A stretch of DNA of 64,000 nucleotides from CAVQND01 sp964653485 (GTDB lineage: Bacteria > Verrucomicrobiota > Verrucomicrobiia > Limisphaerales > UBA8199): contig CAZZFF010000012.1 in the NCBI GenBank assembly GCA_964653485.1, positions 1 to 64,000 on the forward strand, given 5' to 3'. Position numbers and translations under genes: made by a program. The notes under the pieces were generated by a model. The model made no database searches, had not been told where the DNA came from, and saw only the letters and a program-made list of their open reading frames with translations. Positions 25,304 to 32,762 of the stretch are shown one piece after another (the first letter of the stretch is position 1; every line of letters begins with the position of its first letter).

Positions 25304-26230
25304 ATGATTTCCGTTGACGCCCTCTCCAAGAGATTTGGCCAAATCCGAGCTGTGGACCGCATCTCGTTCCGTGTCGCCCGGGGGGAGATGTTCGGCTTTC
25401 TCGGCCCGAATGGGGCCGGCAAGACGACCACCATTTCCATGGTCTGCGGTTTGCTCAGGCCGGACGAGGGCACGGTTCTCATTGGCGAATTCAACCTATG
25501 GGAGTCTCCCAAGGCGGCCAAGCGCCTGCTGGGATTAGTGCCGCAGGAAGCGGCATTCTACGAGGAATTCAGCGCGCGGGAAAACCTGCTGTTCTGGGGC
25601 GGATTGTACGGCGCGCCCCGCGCCGAACTGAAAAAGAGCGTCGATGCCATCCTGGAACGAGTGGGCCTGGCCGAACGGGCCCGGGAACCGGTCTCCCGCT
25701 TTTCGGGCGGAATGAAGCGCCGGCTCAACCTGGCCATCGGCCTGGTGCATCGGCCGCAGGTGCTGTTGCTGGACGAGCCGACGGTGGGCATCGATCCGCA
25801 GGCCCGAAACAACATCCTGGACATCATCCGCGAAATGGCCCGCGAGGGGACGACCATCCTCTTCACCACCCACCACCTTGAAGAGGCCGAGAAGTTGTGC
25901 GACCGCATCGCCATCATGGACCACGGACGCATTCTCCAAACCGGCTCCGTGGGCGAGTTGGCCAAGGTGGCGGGCGACTGCGACGTGGTCACCCTCCGCG
26001 GCAAATTCACCGCGCAACAGGTGCGGCAATGCCTCGAACGGGAACCGGTCTCTCTTCTGAGTGTGGCCGATGACCTCGCCACGCTTCACCTCGGGCGCGA
26101 CGGCTACGGCCTGGCCGCCCTTGTCGCCCAGTTGAGCAAATCGAGCATCGCGTTGGCCGACCTTTCGGTCCAGAAGCCCACGCTGGAGAGCGTTTTCCTC
26201 AAGCTCACGGGAAGGGAGTTGCGCGATTGA
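25304..26230 (+). CDS. ABC-2 type exporter ATP-binding protein
   Basis: A 308-aa ATPase subunit. Walker A GPNGAGKTT (near residue 41), signature RFSGGMKRRLNLAIG, Walker B VLLLDEPTVGIDP and the switch region FTTHHLEEAEKLCDRI are all intact. A ~85-residue C-terminal extension (after NPLQTGSVGEL-like hinge) is usual for the DrrA/NatA/CcmA-like exporters. The ATG at 25304 starts directly at the domain (MISVDALSKRFGQIRAV); longer in-frame reading upstream lacks domain character. It overlaps the first permease by 4 bp (ATGA), so ATPase and permeases are one operon. The substrate (drug, lipid or polysaccharide) is unknown. Confidence 0.93.
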   Translation: MISVDALSKRFGQIRAVDRISFRVARGEMFGFLGPNGAGKTTTISMVCGLLRPDEGTVLIGEFNLWESPKAAKRLLGLVPQEAAFYEEFSARENLLFWGGLYGAPRAELKKSVDAILERVGLAERAREPVSRFSGGMKRRLNLAIGLVHRPQVLLLDEPTVGIDPQARNNILDIIREMAREGTTILFTTHHLEEAEKLCDRIAIMDHGRILQTGSVGELAKVAGDCDVVTLRGKFTAQQVRQCLEREPVSLLSVADDLATLHLGRDGYGLAALVAQLSKSSIALADLSVQKPTLESVFLKLTGRELRD

Positions 26231-26904
26231 AAACGGTGCTCGGGCTGGTGCTCAATGACTTGAAGCGCGACGGGAAACGGCCCTGGTCGATTCTGCTGCT
26301 GCTCTCCTTGCCGATCCTGATGTCGGTGCTCATAGCCGCGGTCTTCGGCGGCAAAGGCGGGGCCGGCCCGATGCCCACACTCCATCTCGCCTTGCTTGAC
26401 CAGGACAAAGACATGCTCTCCAGCATGTTGCGGTCCCTGCCTGCTCAAGGGGACGCCGCCAGCCAACTGCGCCTGCACCTGGTCGAAAACCGGGCACAGG
26501 GCCTTGCCTTGCTCGAAAAGAGTCAGGTCTCCGCCTTCATCGTGCTGCCCAGGAACATGACCGAGGACCTCCTCGCCGGCCGGACCAACTGCATCGAGCT
26601 TTACGAGAACCCGGCCCAGCAGGTGATGCCAAAGGTGGCCCGCCAAGGGGTTTCTCTGCTGGCCGTGGGACTATCCGGGGCCGCGGAAATCCTGCGCGAA
26701 CCGCTCAAGGAGATACGCGAATTGGTTCGCGGCAATGATTTTCCGGCGGATGCCGCCGTCCTCGGAGCCGCTTCGCAATCCCTGCAAAGGCTGCGGGCGG
26801 TGCGGACCTACCTGTTTCCGCCGTTGGTTCAGTTCAAGACGGTGGCGGCTGCGGATTACCAGCCCGCGGAGGCGAACCCAACGGCGCCGCTCCCCCGGCC
26901 ATGA
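26227..26904 (+). CDS. ABC-2 permease, N-terminal part (one TM plus periplasmic region)
   Basis: A 225-aa protein that looks like the front half of an ABC-2 permease. A cytoplasmic lead (MKTVLGLVLNDLKRDGKRP) precedes one transmembrane helix (WSILLLLSLPILMSVLIAAVF, about 20-40). A large extracytoplasmic region follows (LHLALLDQDKDMLSSMLRSL, then VSAFIVLPRNMTEDLLAGRT). The usual five C-terminal helices are missing; they occur in the next gene, which begins at the ATGA overlap at 26901 in the -1 frame. Either a natural split or a frameshift explains this. The run CCCCC just before the stop is a candidate site of a lost base. Confidence 0.75.
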   Translation: MKTVLGLVLNDLKRDGKRPWSILLLLSLPILMSVLIAAVFGGKGGAGPMPTLHLALLDQDKDMLSSMLRSLPAQGDAASQLRLHLVENRAQGLALLEKSQVSAFIVLPRNMTEDLLAGRTNCIELYENPAQQVMPKVARQGVSLLAVGLSGAAEILREPLKEIRELVRGNDFPADAAVLGAASQSLQRLRAVRTYLFPPLVQFKTVAAADYQPAEANPTAPLPRP

Positions 26905-27512
26905 GTGACTTCCTCTTAATCCTCTTGCCCGGCACGATGTACCTCTGGGTGCTGTTCATCGGCCAGGGCCCCATGCAGGAGGTGCTCCAGGAGAGAGACA
27001 ATCATGTCCTGTCCCGCATCCTGGCCTCGCCGGTGACTCTCCCCCAATTTGTGCTCTCCAAGATGCTCCGCTGCTTCGTGCTGTGCGCCCTGGGCTTGCT
27101 TCTGCTGGTCCTGCTGACCGCCCTGCTCTTCGGAATCCACTGGGGCAGTCCCCCGGTCCTGGGCGTTGTTATCGCCGCCTGCGCCTTGTCCATGACCGGC
27201 CTGTTGGCTTTCCTTTACTCGCTGGCCAGAACGAGGGAACAGGCCACTGTGCTGCCCTCCGTAATCCTGCTGATTCTCGCCATGGCCGGCGGCAACATGT
27301 TTCCCTTCGAGAATCTGCCCGCGTTTTTGCAAGTCGTGGGCCAATTTACCCCCAACCGGTGGGGCGTCCTCGCCCTACGCGACGCGGCCGCATCCAAACC
27401 GATGTTGGAGATGCTCAAGCCACTCGCCGGCCTGGTGGCCCTCGGCGCCCTGGGGTGCATGACGGCCTTCTGTCTTTTCCGACGCCAACTGGCGGAGGGC
27501 CGCCGAAAATGA
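26901..27512 (+). CDS. ABC-2 permease, C-terminal membrane part
   Basis: A 203-aa membrane protein. The start FLLILLPGTMYLWVLFIGQG is the first of the C-terminal ABC-2 helices. It is followed by the conserved cytoplasmic element MQEVLQERDNHVLSRILASPVTLPQFVLSKML, which contacts the ATPase in this family, and then further helices. A hallmark GGNMFPFENLPAFLQVVGQFTPNRW precedes the last helix. It is the expected continuation of the preceding 225-aa protein. Alone it could still dimerise as a half-size permease. It overlaps the following permease by 4 bp (ATGA). Confidence 0.78.
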   Translation: MSDFLLILLPGTMYLWVLFIGQGPMQEVLQERDNHVLSRILASPVTLPQFVLSKMLRCFVLCALGLLLLVLLTALLFGIHWGSPPVLGVVIAACALSMTGLLAFLYSLARTREQATVLPSVILLILAMAGGNMFPFENLPAFLQVVGQFTPNRWGVLALRDAAASKPMLEMLKPLAGLVALGALGCMTAFCLFRRQLAEGRRK

Positions 27513-28687
27513 ATACGCTGCGCATCGCCCTGGGCGACCTGAAGCGGGTGGCCAAAGACTGGCGGGCAACCTTGTGGCTGCTGGCCATGCCCCTGGCTTT
27601 CGCCTACGTCTTTGGCAGCGCAATCCACGGCGGAGGCTCGCGAGCCACCTGGATTCCCGTCGTCAACCTGGACCGCCATGAGCTTGCCGATTTGTTCATC
27701 GATCAGTTGCGCGAAGAGGGTTGCTGGGTTGATGTCAAAGGCCCTGAGGCCCAGGCGGAGTTGAAGCAGAAGTGGCCCTATGGCATCGTTATCCCGGCCG
27801 GCTTCGGCCAGGCGCTCCTGGAAGGCAAGCCAATCAAGCTGCCGCTCGTCAAGGGCGAAGCATCCTCGGAGAGTTTCCTCGAAGTCCAATCCCGGTTGAC
27901 TCACGCGATCGTCCGTTTTACCAAGGGCCTGGTCCTGGCCGATGTCAGCCATCGGCAGTGGACCGAGGCATCCAGGACGGCCCTCAAGGACGCCCTGGGC
28001 CGTCCCCAACTGCTCACTTTGGCGCTCCGGGGTCACCGGACCTTGCGCCCGCCGCCCAGCGGCTTTAGCCAGAGCTTGCCTGGCATGCTGGTGATGTTCG
28101 TGTTGCAAATGGTCTTCACTTACGGCGGGGCAATCCTGGTCAAGGACCGGGCCGGCGGACAGTTGTCGCGCCTGGTGGCGGCGCCCCTGTTCCGATTCGA
28201 GGTTTATGCCGGCAAGGCTTTGGCACGGGTCCTCCTTGCCCTGATGCAGGCGATTGTGTTGCTGGTCTGCGGCTCAATCATGTTCGGGGTCCCGCTCGGG
28301 GACCATCCGCTGTTCCTCTTGCCTGCCGTGCTCTGCCTGGCGGCCTTCGCCGGTTGCTTGAGCATCCTGGGCGGGGTCGTTTGCCAAACTGAAAAGCAGG
28401 TGATTCTGCTGGCCATGTTCGGTTCGATGATTCTGGCCGGCCTCGGAGGCTGCTGGTGGCCCATCGAAATCGTCCCGGACCTGTTTAAGACGATCGCCCT
28501 GTTCACCCCGAGCTATTGGGCCGTGCATGCCTTGCAGAGCGTCCTGTACTTCGGCAAGTCCTACGAAATCCTGACGCTCGAATGCCCGGTCTTGCTGGGC
28601 TTTACCGCCGTGTTGGGCCTGCTGGCGCTCTTTTCGGCAAAGCTCGCCGGCAAAAAACCCGGTTCTGCCGGGGGCCTTACGGCGTGA
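27509..28687 (+). CDS. ABC-2 permease, full length
   Basis: A 392-aa ABC-2 permease with complete layout. The N-terminal helix is WRATLWLLAMPLAFAYVFGS (residues 18-37). An extracytoplasmic region of about 130 residues follows, then the C-terminal membrane domain from SLPGMLVMFVLQMVFTYGG. It includes VKDRAGGQLSRLVAAPLFRFEVYAGKALAR and the conserved GCWWPIEIVPDLFKTIALFTPSYWAVHAL. This is the intact counterpart of the split permease upstream, and the two likely form a heterodimeric channel with the ATPase encoded at 25304. The stop overlaps the convergent gene's stop region by 11 bp. The ATG at 27509 forms an ATGA overlap with the previous gene. Confidence 0.92.
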   Translation: MNTLRIALGDLKRVAKDWRATLWLLAMPLAFAYVFGSAIHGGGSRATWIPVVNLDRHELADLFIDQLREEGCWVDVKGPEAQAELKQKWPYGIVIPAGFGQALLEGKPIKLPLVKGEASSESFLEVQSRLTHAIVRFTKGLVLADVSHRQWTEASRTALKDALGRPQLLTLALRGHRTLRPPPSGFSQSLPGMLVMFVLQMVFTYGGAILVKDRAGGQLSRLVAAPLFRFEVYAGKALARVLLALMQAIVLLVCGSIMFGVPLGDHPLFLLPAVLCLAAFAGCLSILGGVVCQTEKQVILLAMFGSMILAGLGGCWWPIEIVPDLFKTIALFTPSYWAVHALQSVLYFGKSYEILTLECPVLLGFTAVLGLLALFSAKLAGKKPGSAGGLTA

Positions 28688-31600
28688 CCGGGTCGGGCAC
28701 CCGCACGCGGTAAAACGCCGTCCCCCCGGGCGAGGGGGTATAAACGTTGTTGCCCGGTTGTGGCACGACGTCCGCCCAGTTACCCGGATTGAGGGCCGTG
28801 GCTGATTGGAGGATGCCCGCCCCGGTCCAACTCACGGTTGTTACGCCGTTGCTCACCGTTGCTATGTTCATTCTAGGCGGCAGCGTCACCGCGCGGTAAG
28901 CCATGAGCGAATTCGGGTCCGTTCTGTCGTTGACCAGCGAGCGCGTGCCGCCGTCGACCGTCACTCCGGGGAGAATGGTGGACCATTCGCACCCGCCGTC
29001 GCCGTTGCCCTGGTAGTAGAGCAGGCGCAGCGGATAGGCCCCGGGCGCCGGCACCCAGAAGCCGGAGTCCACATCGCTCATTCCTTTGCCTTCGTTGGCC
29101 TCGAGGAGCTTGAGGCGGGCATCCGCGCCAATGTTGACGACCAGTGAATTCGTGCGCCAGAAATCCAGCTCGCCGCCGGCGCCGTCAGCCGAACGTCCAT
29201 TGACCATCAACACCGGGATGGTCACCGGACAGCCGCTGCCGGCATCCATGAAGGGCAGGCCGGAGCCCGGCTGGTTGACCACGATTGCGGCCAGCCCCCC
29301 GTTGGTTTGGACACAATAGGCCGCGTCCATCGCGTCGTAACCGCCGCAGGTCCCGCATTCAATGATCCCGATCTTGTTGGTCAGGTCGCCCGACGGCAGA
29401 TTGGGGCACGACGCGTTCGCATCGAGATAAACGGCCGGCGCGATGAGGGCGTTGGCCGCCGGCGGCAGGCCGCCCCCCCACCCGGAATAGTCATTCGTCG
29501 AATTGAGCACGCCGACGACGTCCGCATCGATGCCGGGGCCGCTCACGTGCAGCGCCTGGCGAGTGACGCCGATGCCCTCGGTGATGCGGAACCCATCGTC
29601 GCTGTTCACCCCCATCCGATAGAAACCGGCGGCCGGGAATACGATGTAGGTCTGGAACCCGGCGGCGATGCAGTCCGAAGAGCCGCTCCTGCCCGGAATC
29701 CCCGGCATGGCGTAATCGTATGAAAAATCCCCCTGGTAGGCTGCCGCTCCCGTATAAACGATTTTGAAATCCACTGCGTTGGTCCAAAACCAAATGTTCT
29801 CGAACGCCGCCGGGATGCCGCCCGCGCCGCCGTGGACCGTATCGACCTGGTTGGCGCCGTAATCGGGAAAGTAACGCCCCGCCAGGTGCGCATTGTTTTC
29901 CTCCACGTTGTTGCCCGTAACGTCACCGGAGTCACCCACGGTACCGGGGTCGAGTTGAGTGACCTCGAGCACGAATCCGGGCTGGGTTTTGTCCGCGGCG
30001 CTCGCCGGCGCGCTCATGCTCACATCGAGCGTCGGGAAGGAGCCTGCGATGAAGGACCAGGAATTGCTGGCGCTCATCGTGCCGGTATCGCTCCAGACCA
30101 AGGTGGCCGTATGCGGGCCCGGGGACAGGCCGGGCGGAGGGAAGGTGGCCAGGATGGTGGTGACGGCGCCCTGTTTGCTGATCGCCGGGCTTGTGGGAGC
30201 GCCATCGATGAGCAAGCCAGGAGCGGGAGTCGTGTTGACCTGGGTGCCCGCGTCAGTCAACTGGACGAGCACGCGGTCCGGCCAGGCAACCGTATCGCCA
30301 TCGTAAGGGTTGACTTGCGACACGTAGGCCGGGAGCGCCGGTCCCGAGAAGAACGCCCTCACGCCGCTGGTGTTCGTCGGGCTGGGATCATTGATGAGGA
30401 TTTTGGTGCCATCGGGCTGCACGGTGAACCACTCCAGGCTCCCGGCGTTGCCGGGCAACTGCCCGGCGCCGTTGAAATGCCGCAGGCAGAACGGGTATAT
30501 CCCGGCGCCGGCGACGTAGATACTGAAGAGGCCGTCGGAGGCGCCCCGCCCGGCGTCCCACTGGCCGCACACCGTCGCCAGCCGGTCCCTCGGATCGGGT
30601 CCCACAGTCACGGCGAATCCGTCGTTGCCGCTCACCCCCATGGTATAGAGGCCGGGGCTGGCGAACTGGAGGAAGGCCAGCACCTCCATGGCCGTGCTGC
30701 CAGTGGCTCCGTTGGGGCCCGGGATGCCGGGGAAAGGCGAGTCCGGATAGCCGTTTGCGCTCGTAAAATCACCCGTGTCGGCGCCCGCGGCCGAGGCGGG
30801 ATTGATGTTGAAGTTGACGACGCCGGTGAAGTCAATGTATCCGCCGTCCGTCGCGCCGCTCAGGTCGGCGTTGTTGAGTCCGTGAAGACCCTCCAGTTGT
30901 TCCTCAGCCCAGTAGAGGCGGTCCGACTCGCTCCCAGACTGCCAGGGGAGGATTCGGAAGCCGGGCTGATTGGTATTGACCCCGCCCACGCTCCAGGCCG
31001 CTTGGACATACCCAAACTGCTCGACCACAAAGGAGTCGGTGCTGGAGTAGGCATTCCCCTTGGTGTCTTTCACCGTCAAGGAGACGGTGTTGGTCGAGCC
31101 CGGGGGGAACGGCGGGTTGGGGAGGAGATAATTGACCGTGATGATGGCCCCGCTGGCGGCCAGTGAGGTGGGCGTCACGGTCTGGCCGTTCAAGGTCAGG
31201 GCGATGGTGGAGGTGTCGGCAAACCGGGTGCCCGTGTTGTACACCGTGTAGCTGAAGCCCACAGGAGAGCCGGCCATCGGACCGATTGCGGGAGGATTAT
31301 CGAAACTCCAGTAGGCCAGGATATTCTCACCCGGCAAATTCGTGGGCGAGGTCCCGGCGAAAAGCAGGCCGATGCTGTCGCCGCTCAGGGCCGTGGAATA
31401 AACTGCGAAGTCATCAAGCTTGGCGTGTATCGGCAAGGATGTGTCCCAGGAATTGCCGAGGGTGAGCTGGAAGAAATCGGTTGTCAACGGGTCGGAGCTG
31501 AGGCCCCCGTAGAATAACTGGCCATCGATCCAGATCTCCTTGTTGGCGTGGTTCTTGGAAAAGACAAAATGGTGCCAGGCGGTCCACCAACTATCATTTC

Positions 31601-32156
31601 CCACAACTTGCCAGCCGGCGAACGTGGTGATGCTGGCCTCGACGCGCTCGAGATTGGGGTCGCAACACCCGTCCGTGTCGAAATAGATGTTGTCATCGCT
31701 CCAGGGCACATGGGCTTGAAACCCGCGGTCGCCGTCGCTGCTGGCGGCCGGCAGCACCGCGGCCCCCCAGAAGGCCGAGCCGGCGTTGATGTCGTACCTT
31801 TTCAGCCAGAACGAGAACGTCATGACATCGTTGCTCGAAGCGACGTTCAGGAAAGCGCCGTTGCTGATGACGATACCGGAGCCGCCATTGACTCCGAAAT
31901 CGACGGAGTAGCCGGCGCCGGTGGGGGTGTCGAGCGAGAAGGTTGTGGGACCCATCAGGGAGCCTGGATAGCCGTGAAGCAAGTCGTTGACGACCAGAGA
32001 GTTGTTTTGGGCCAAGAGGGCCGTGCAAAGAGGACCGCCCAAGGCCAGCAGGACGCCCAACCCGGCGGCCTGGAACCACCGTCTCCGGGCCGCGCGCGCC
32101 GGCTGGCGGGTCATCCACTGGTCTGGCGTGTTTCCGGTGTGCTGTTGTCGTGTCAT
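28677..32156 (-). CDS. Very large exported LamG / PA-domain protein
   Basis: A 1159-aa secreted protein. An Arg-rich N-region with ARRRWFQAAGLGVLLALGGPL (about 23-43) may be a Tat-like or Sec signal. A concanavalin/LamG-type domain follows at about 60-285 (GSGIVISNGAFLNVASSNDV, then WIDGQLFYGGLSS, then LDDFAVYSTALS). Next is a series of beta domains with TLNGQTVTPTSLAASG and VSGNDGFAVTVGPD. A protease-associated-like segment (IGIIECGTCGGYDAMDAAYC and AAIVVNQPGSG, about 945-990) lies in the last third. The tail (GILQSATALNPGNWADV, ending GTAFYRVRVPDP) is the shared beta-rich C-terminal type. No catalytic site is visible; binding or adhesion at the cell surface is inferred. Confidence 0.8.
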   Translation of the reverse strand: MTRQQHTGNTPDQWMTRQPARAARRRWFQAAGLGVLLALGGPLCTALLAQNNSLVVNDLLHGYPGSLMGPTTFSLDTPTGAGYSVDFGVNGGSGIVISNGAFLNVASSNDVMTFSFWLKRYDINAGSAFWGAAVLPAASSDGDRGFQAHVPWSDDNIYFDTDGCCDPNLERVEASITTFAGWQVVGNDSWWTAWHHFVFSKNHANKEIWIDGQLFYGGLSSDPLTTDFFQLTLGNSWDTSLPIHAKLDDFAVYSTALSGDSIGLLFAGTSPTNLPGENILAYWSFDNPPAIGPMAGSPVGFSYTVYNTGTRFADTSTIALTLNGQTVTPTSLAASGAIITVNYLLPNPPFPPGSTNTVSLTVKDTKGNAYSSTDSFVVEQFGYVQAAWSVGGVNTNQPGFRILPWQSGSESDRLYWAEEQLEGLHGLNNADLSGATDGGYIDFTGVVNFNINPASAAGADTGDFTSANGYPDSPFPGIPGPNGATGSTAMEVLAFLQFASPGLYTMGVSGNDGFAVTVGPDPRDRLATVCGQWDAGRGASDGLFSIYVAGAGIYPFCLRHFNGAGQLPGNAGSLEWFTVQPDGTKILINDPSPTNTSGVRAFFSGPALPAYVSQVNPYDGDTVAWPDRVLVQLTDAGTQVNTTPAPGLLIDGAPTSPAISKQGAVTTILATFPPPGLSPGPHTATLVWSDTGTMSASNSWSFIAGSFPTLDVSMSAPASAADKTQPGFVLEVTQLDPGTVGDSGDVTGNNVEENNAHLAGRYFPDYGANQVDTVHGGAGGIPAAFENIWFWTNAVDFKIVYTGAAAYQGDFSYDYAMPGIPGRSGSSDCIAAGFQTYIVFPAAGFYRMGVNSDDGFRITEGIGVTRQALHVSGPGIDADVVGVLNSTNDYSGWGGGLPPAANALIAPAVYLDANASCPNLPSGDLTNKIGIIECGTCGGYDAMDAAYCVQTNGGLAAIVVNQPGSGLPFMDAGSGCPVTIPVLMVNGRSADGAGGELDFWRTNSLVVNIGADARLKLLEANEGKGMSDVDSGFWVPAPGAYPLRLLYYQGNGDGGCEWSTILPGVTVDGGTRSLVNDRTDPNSLMAYRAVTLPPRMNIATVSNGVTTVSWTGAGILQSATALNPGNWADVVPQPGNNVYTPSPGGTAFYRVRVPDPVTP

Positions 32157-32206
32157 AGTTGTGTCTGCGTCGTTCTTCTCAATGTGACATTTGCTGAACT
32201 TGAGTT

Positions 32207-32236
32207 ATTATACTGCAAGAATCAGTGAGCCGTCAT
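32207..32236 (-). promoter_or_regulatory. Promoter of the large LamG protein gene
   Basis: On the minus strand a perfect TATAAT occupies 32207-32212, with ATGACG at 32231-32236 as a 4/6 match to the -35 hexamer and an 18-bp spacer. This predicts a start near 32200 and a leader of about 44 nt before the ATG at 32156. On the plus strand the same AT-rich spot offers TATACT (32209-32214) for the divergent small gene. Confidence 0.5.
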
Positions 32237-32540
32237 GAAAAGCAAAGAGCGCGAAGTTCTTGAACTGGAGTCGGAGTTGCTTCGGCTTGCCGCCTTGGTT
32301 CGAGAACGGCGCAAGCAGCTCGCCCGCTTGAAGAATTGTCCAAACCCGTCGTGTCCTTGTCGCGCCGTCTGGCGAGACCACGTCGAGAAGAAGCTGTCCA
32401 TCCAGGTCCGCAAGGTTCGAAAACAAGTCCGGGAGGCCCCGCCCCAACCCGCGCGGGCCGCGTCCTCGAACGGCAAACCCAAACGACGCCAGCTTGCCTC
32501 GATGGGGAGAATGAAAACCAACGACCGCGGCGGTTGGTAA
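32235..32540 (+). CDS. Small basic coiled-coil protein with a Cys cluster, unknown
   Basis: A 101-aa protein not recognised as any family. The N-terminal half is a charged helix (KEREVLELESELLRLAALVR) followed by the cluster CPNPSCPCRAVWRDHVEKKL, with three cysteines (C-x4-C-x-C) that could bind metal. The C-terminal half is basic and Pro/Ala/Gly-rich. There is a plausible TATACT -10 about 20 bp upstream. It may be real because of the helix and Cys pattern, but all three plus-strand frames here are open, so coding status is moderate only. Confidence 0.45.
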   Translation: MKSKEREVLELESELLRLAALVRERRKQLARLKNCPNPSCPCRAVWRDHVEKKLSIQVRKVRKQVREAPPQPARAASSNGKPKRRQLASMGRMKTNDRGGW

Positions 32541-32762
32541 ACTTATAAACGGTCCTCGCCGCAGTGCGGCGCGGCGTGGACAGCCCCGACCATCGCGCAT
32601 TCCTGGCACGGTGACTGGCGTTCGCCCCCCGTTCGGCGTTCATCCGGAACGACTTCGCACAGCGGTTGTCCCGGCCCCTCTTTAAGGAGCCTCCTTTTCA
32701 TCGTCGAAGGCATTTTTCTGTGCGGTTTTGGCCTTCGGCGCACCTATCCTCTGTGAAGGCGC

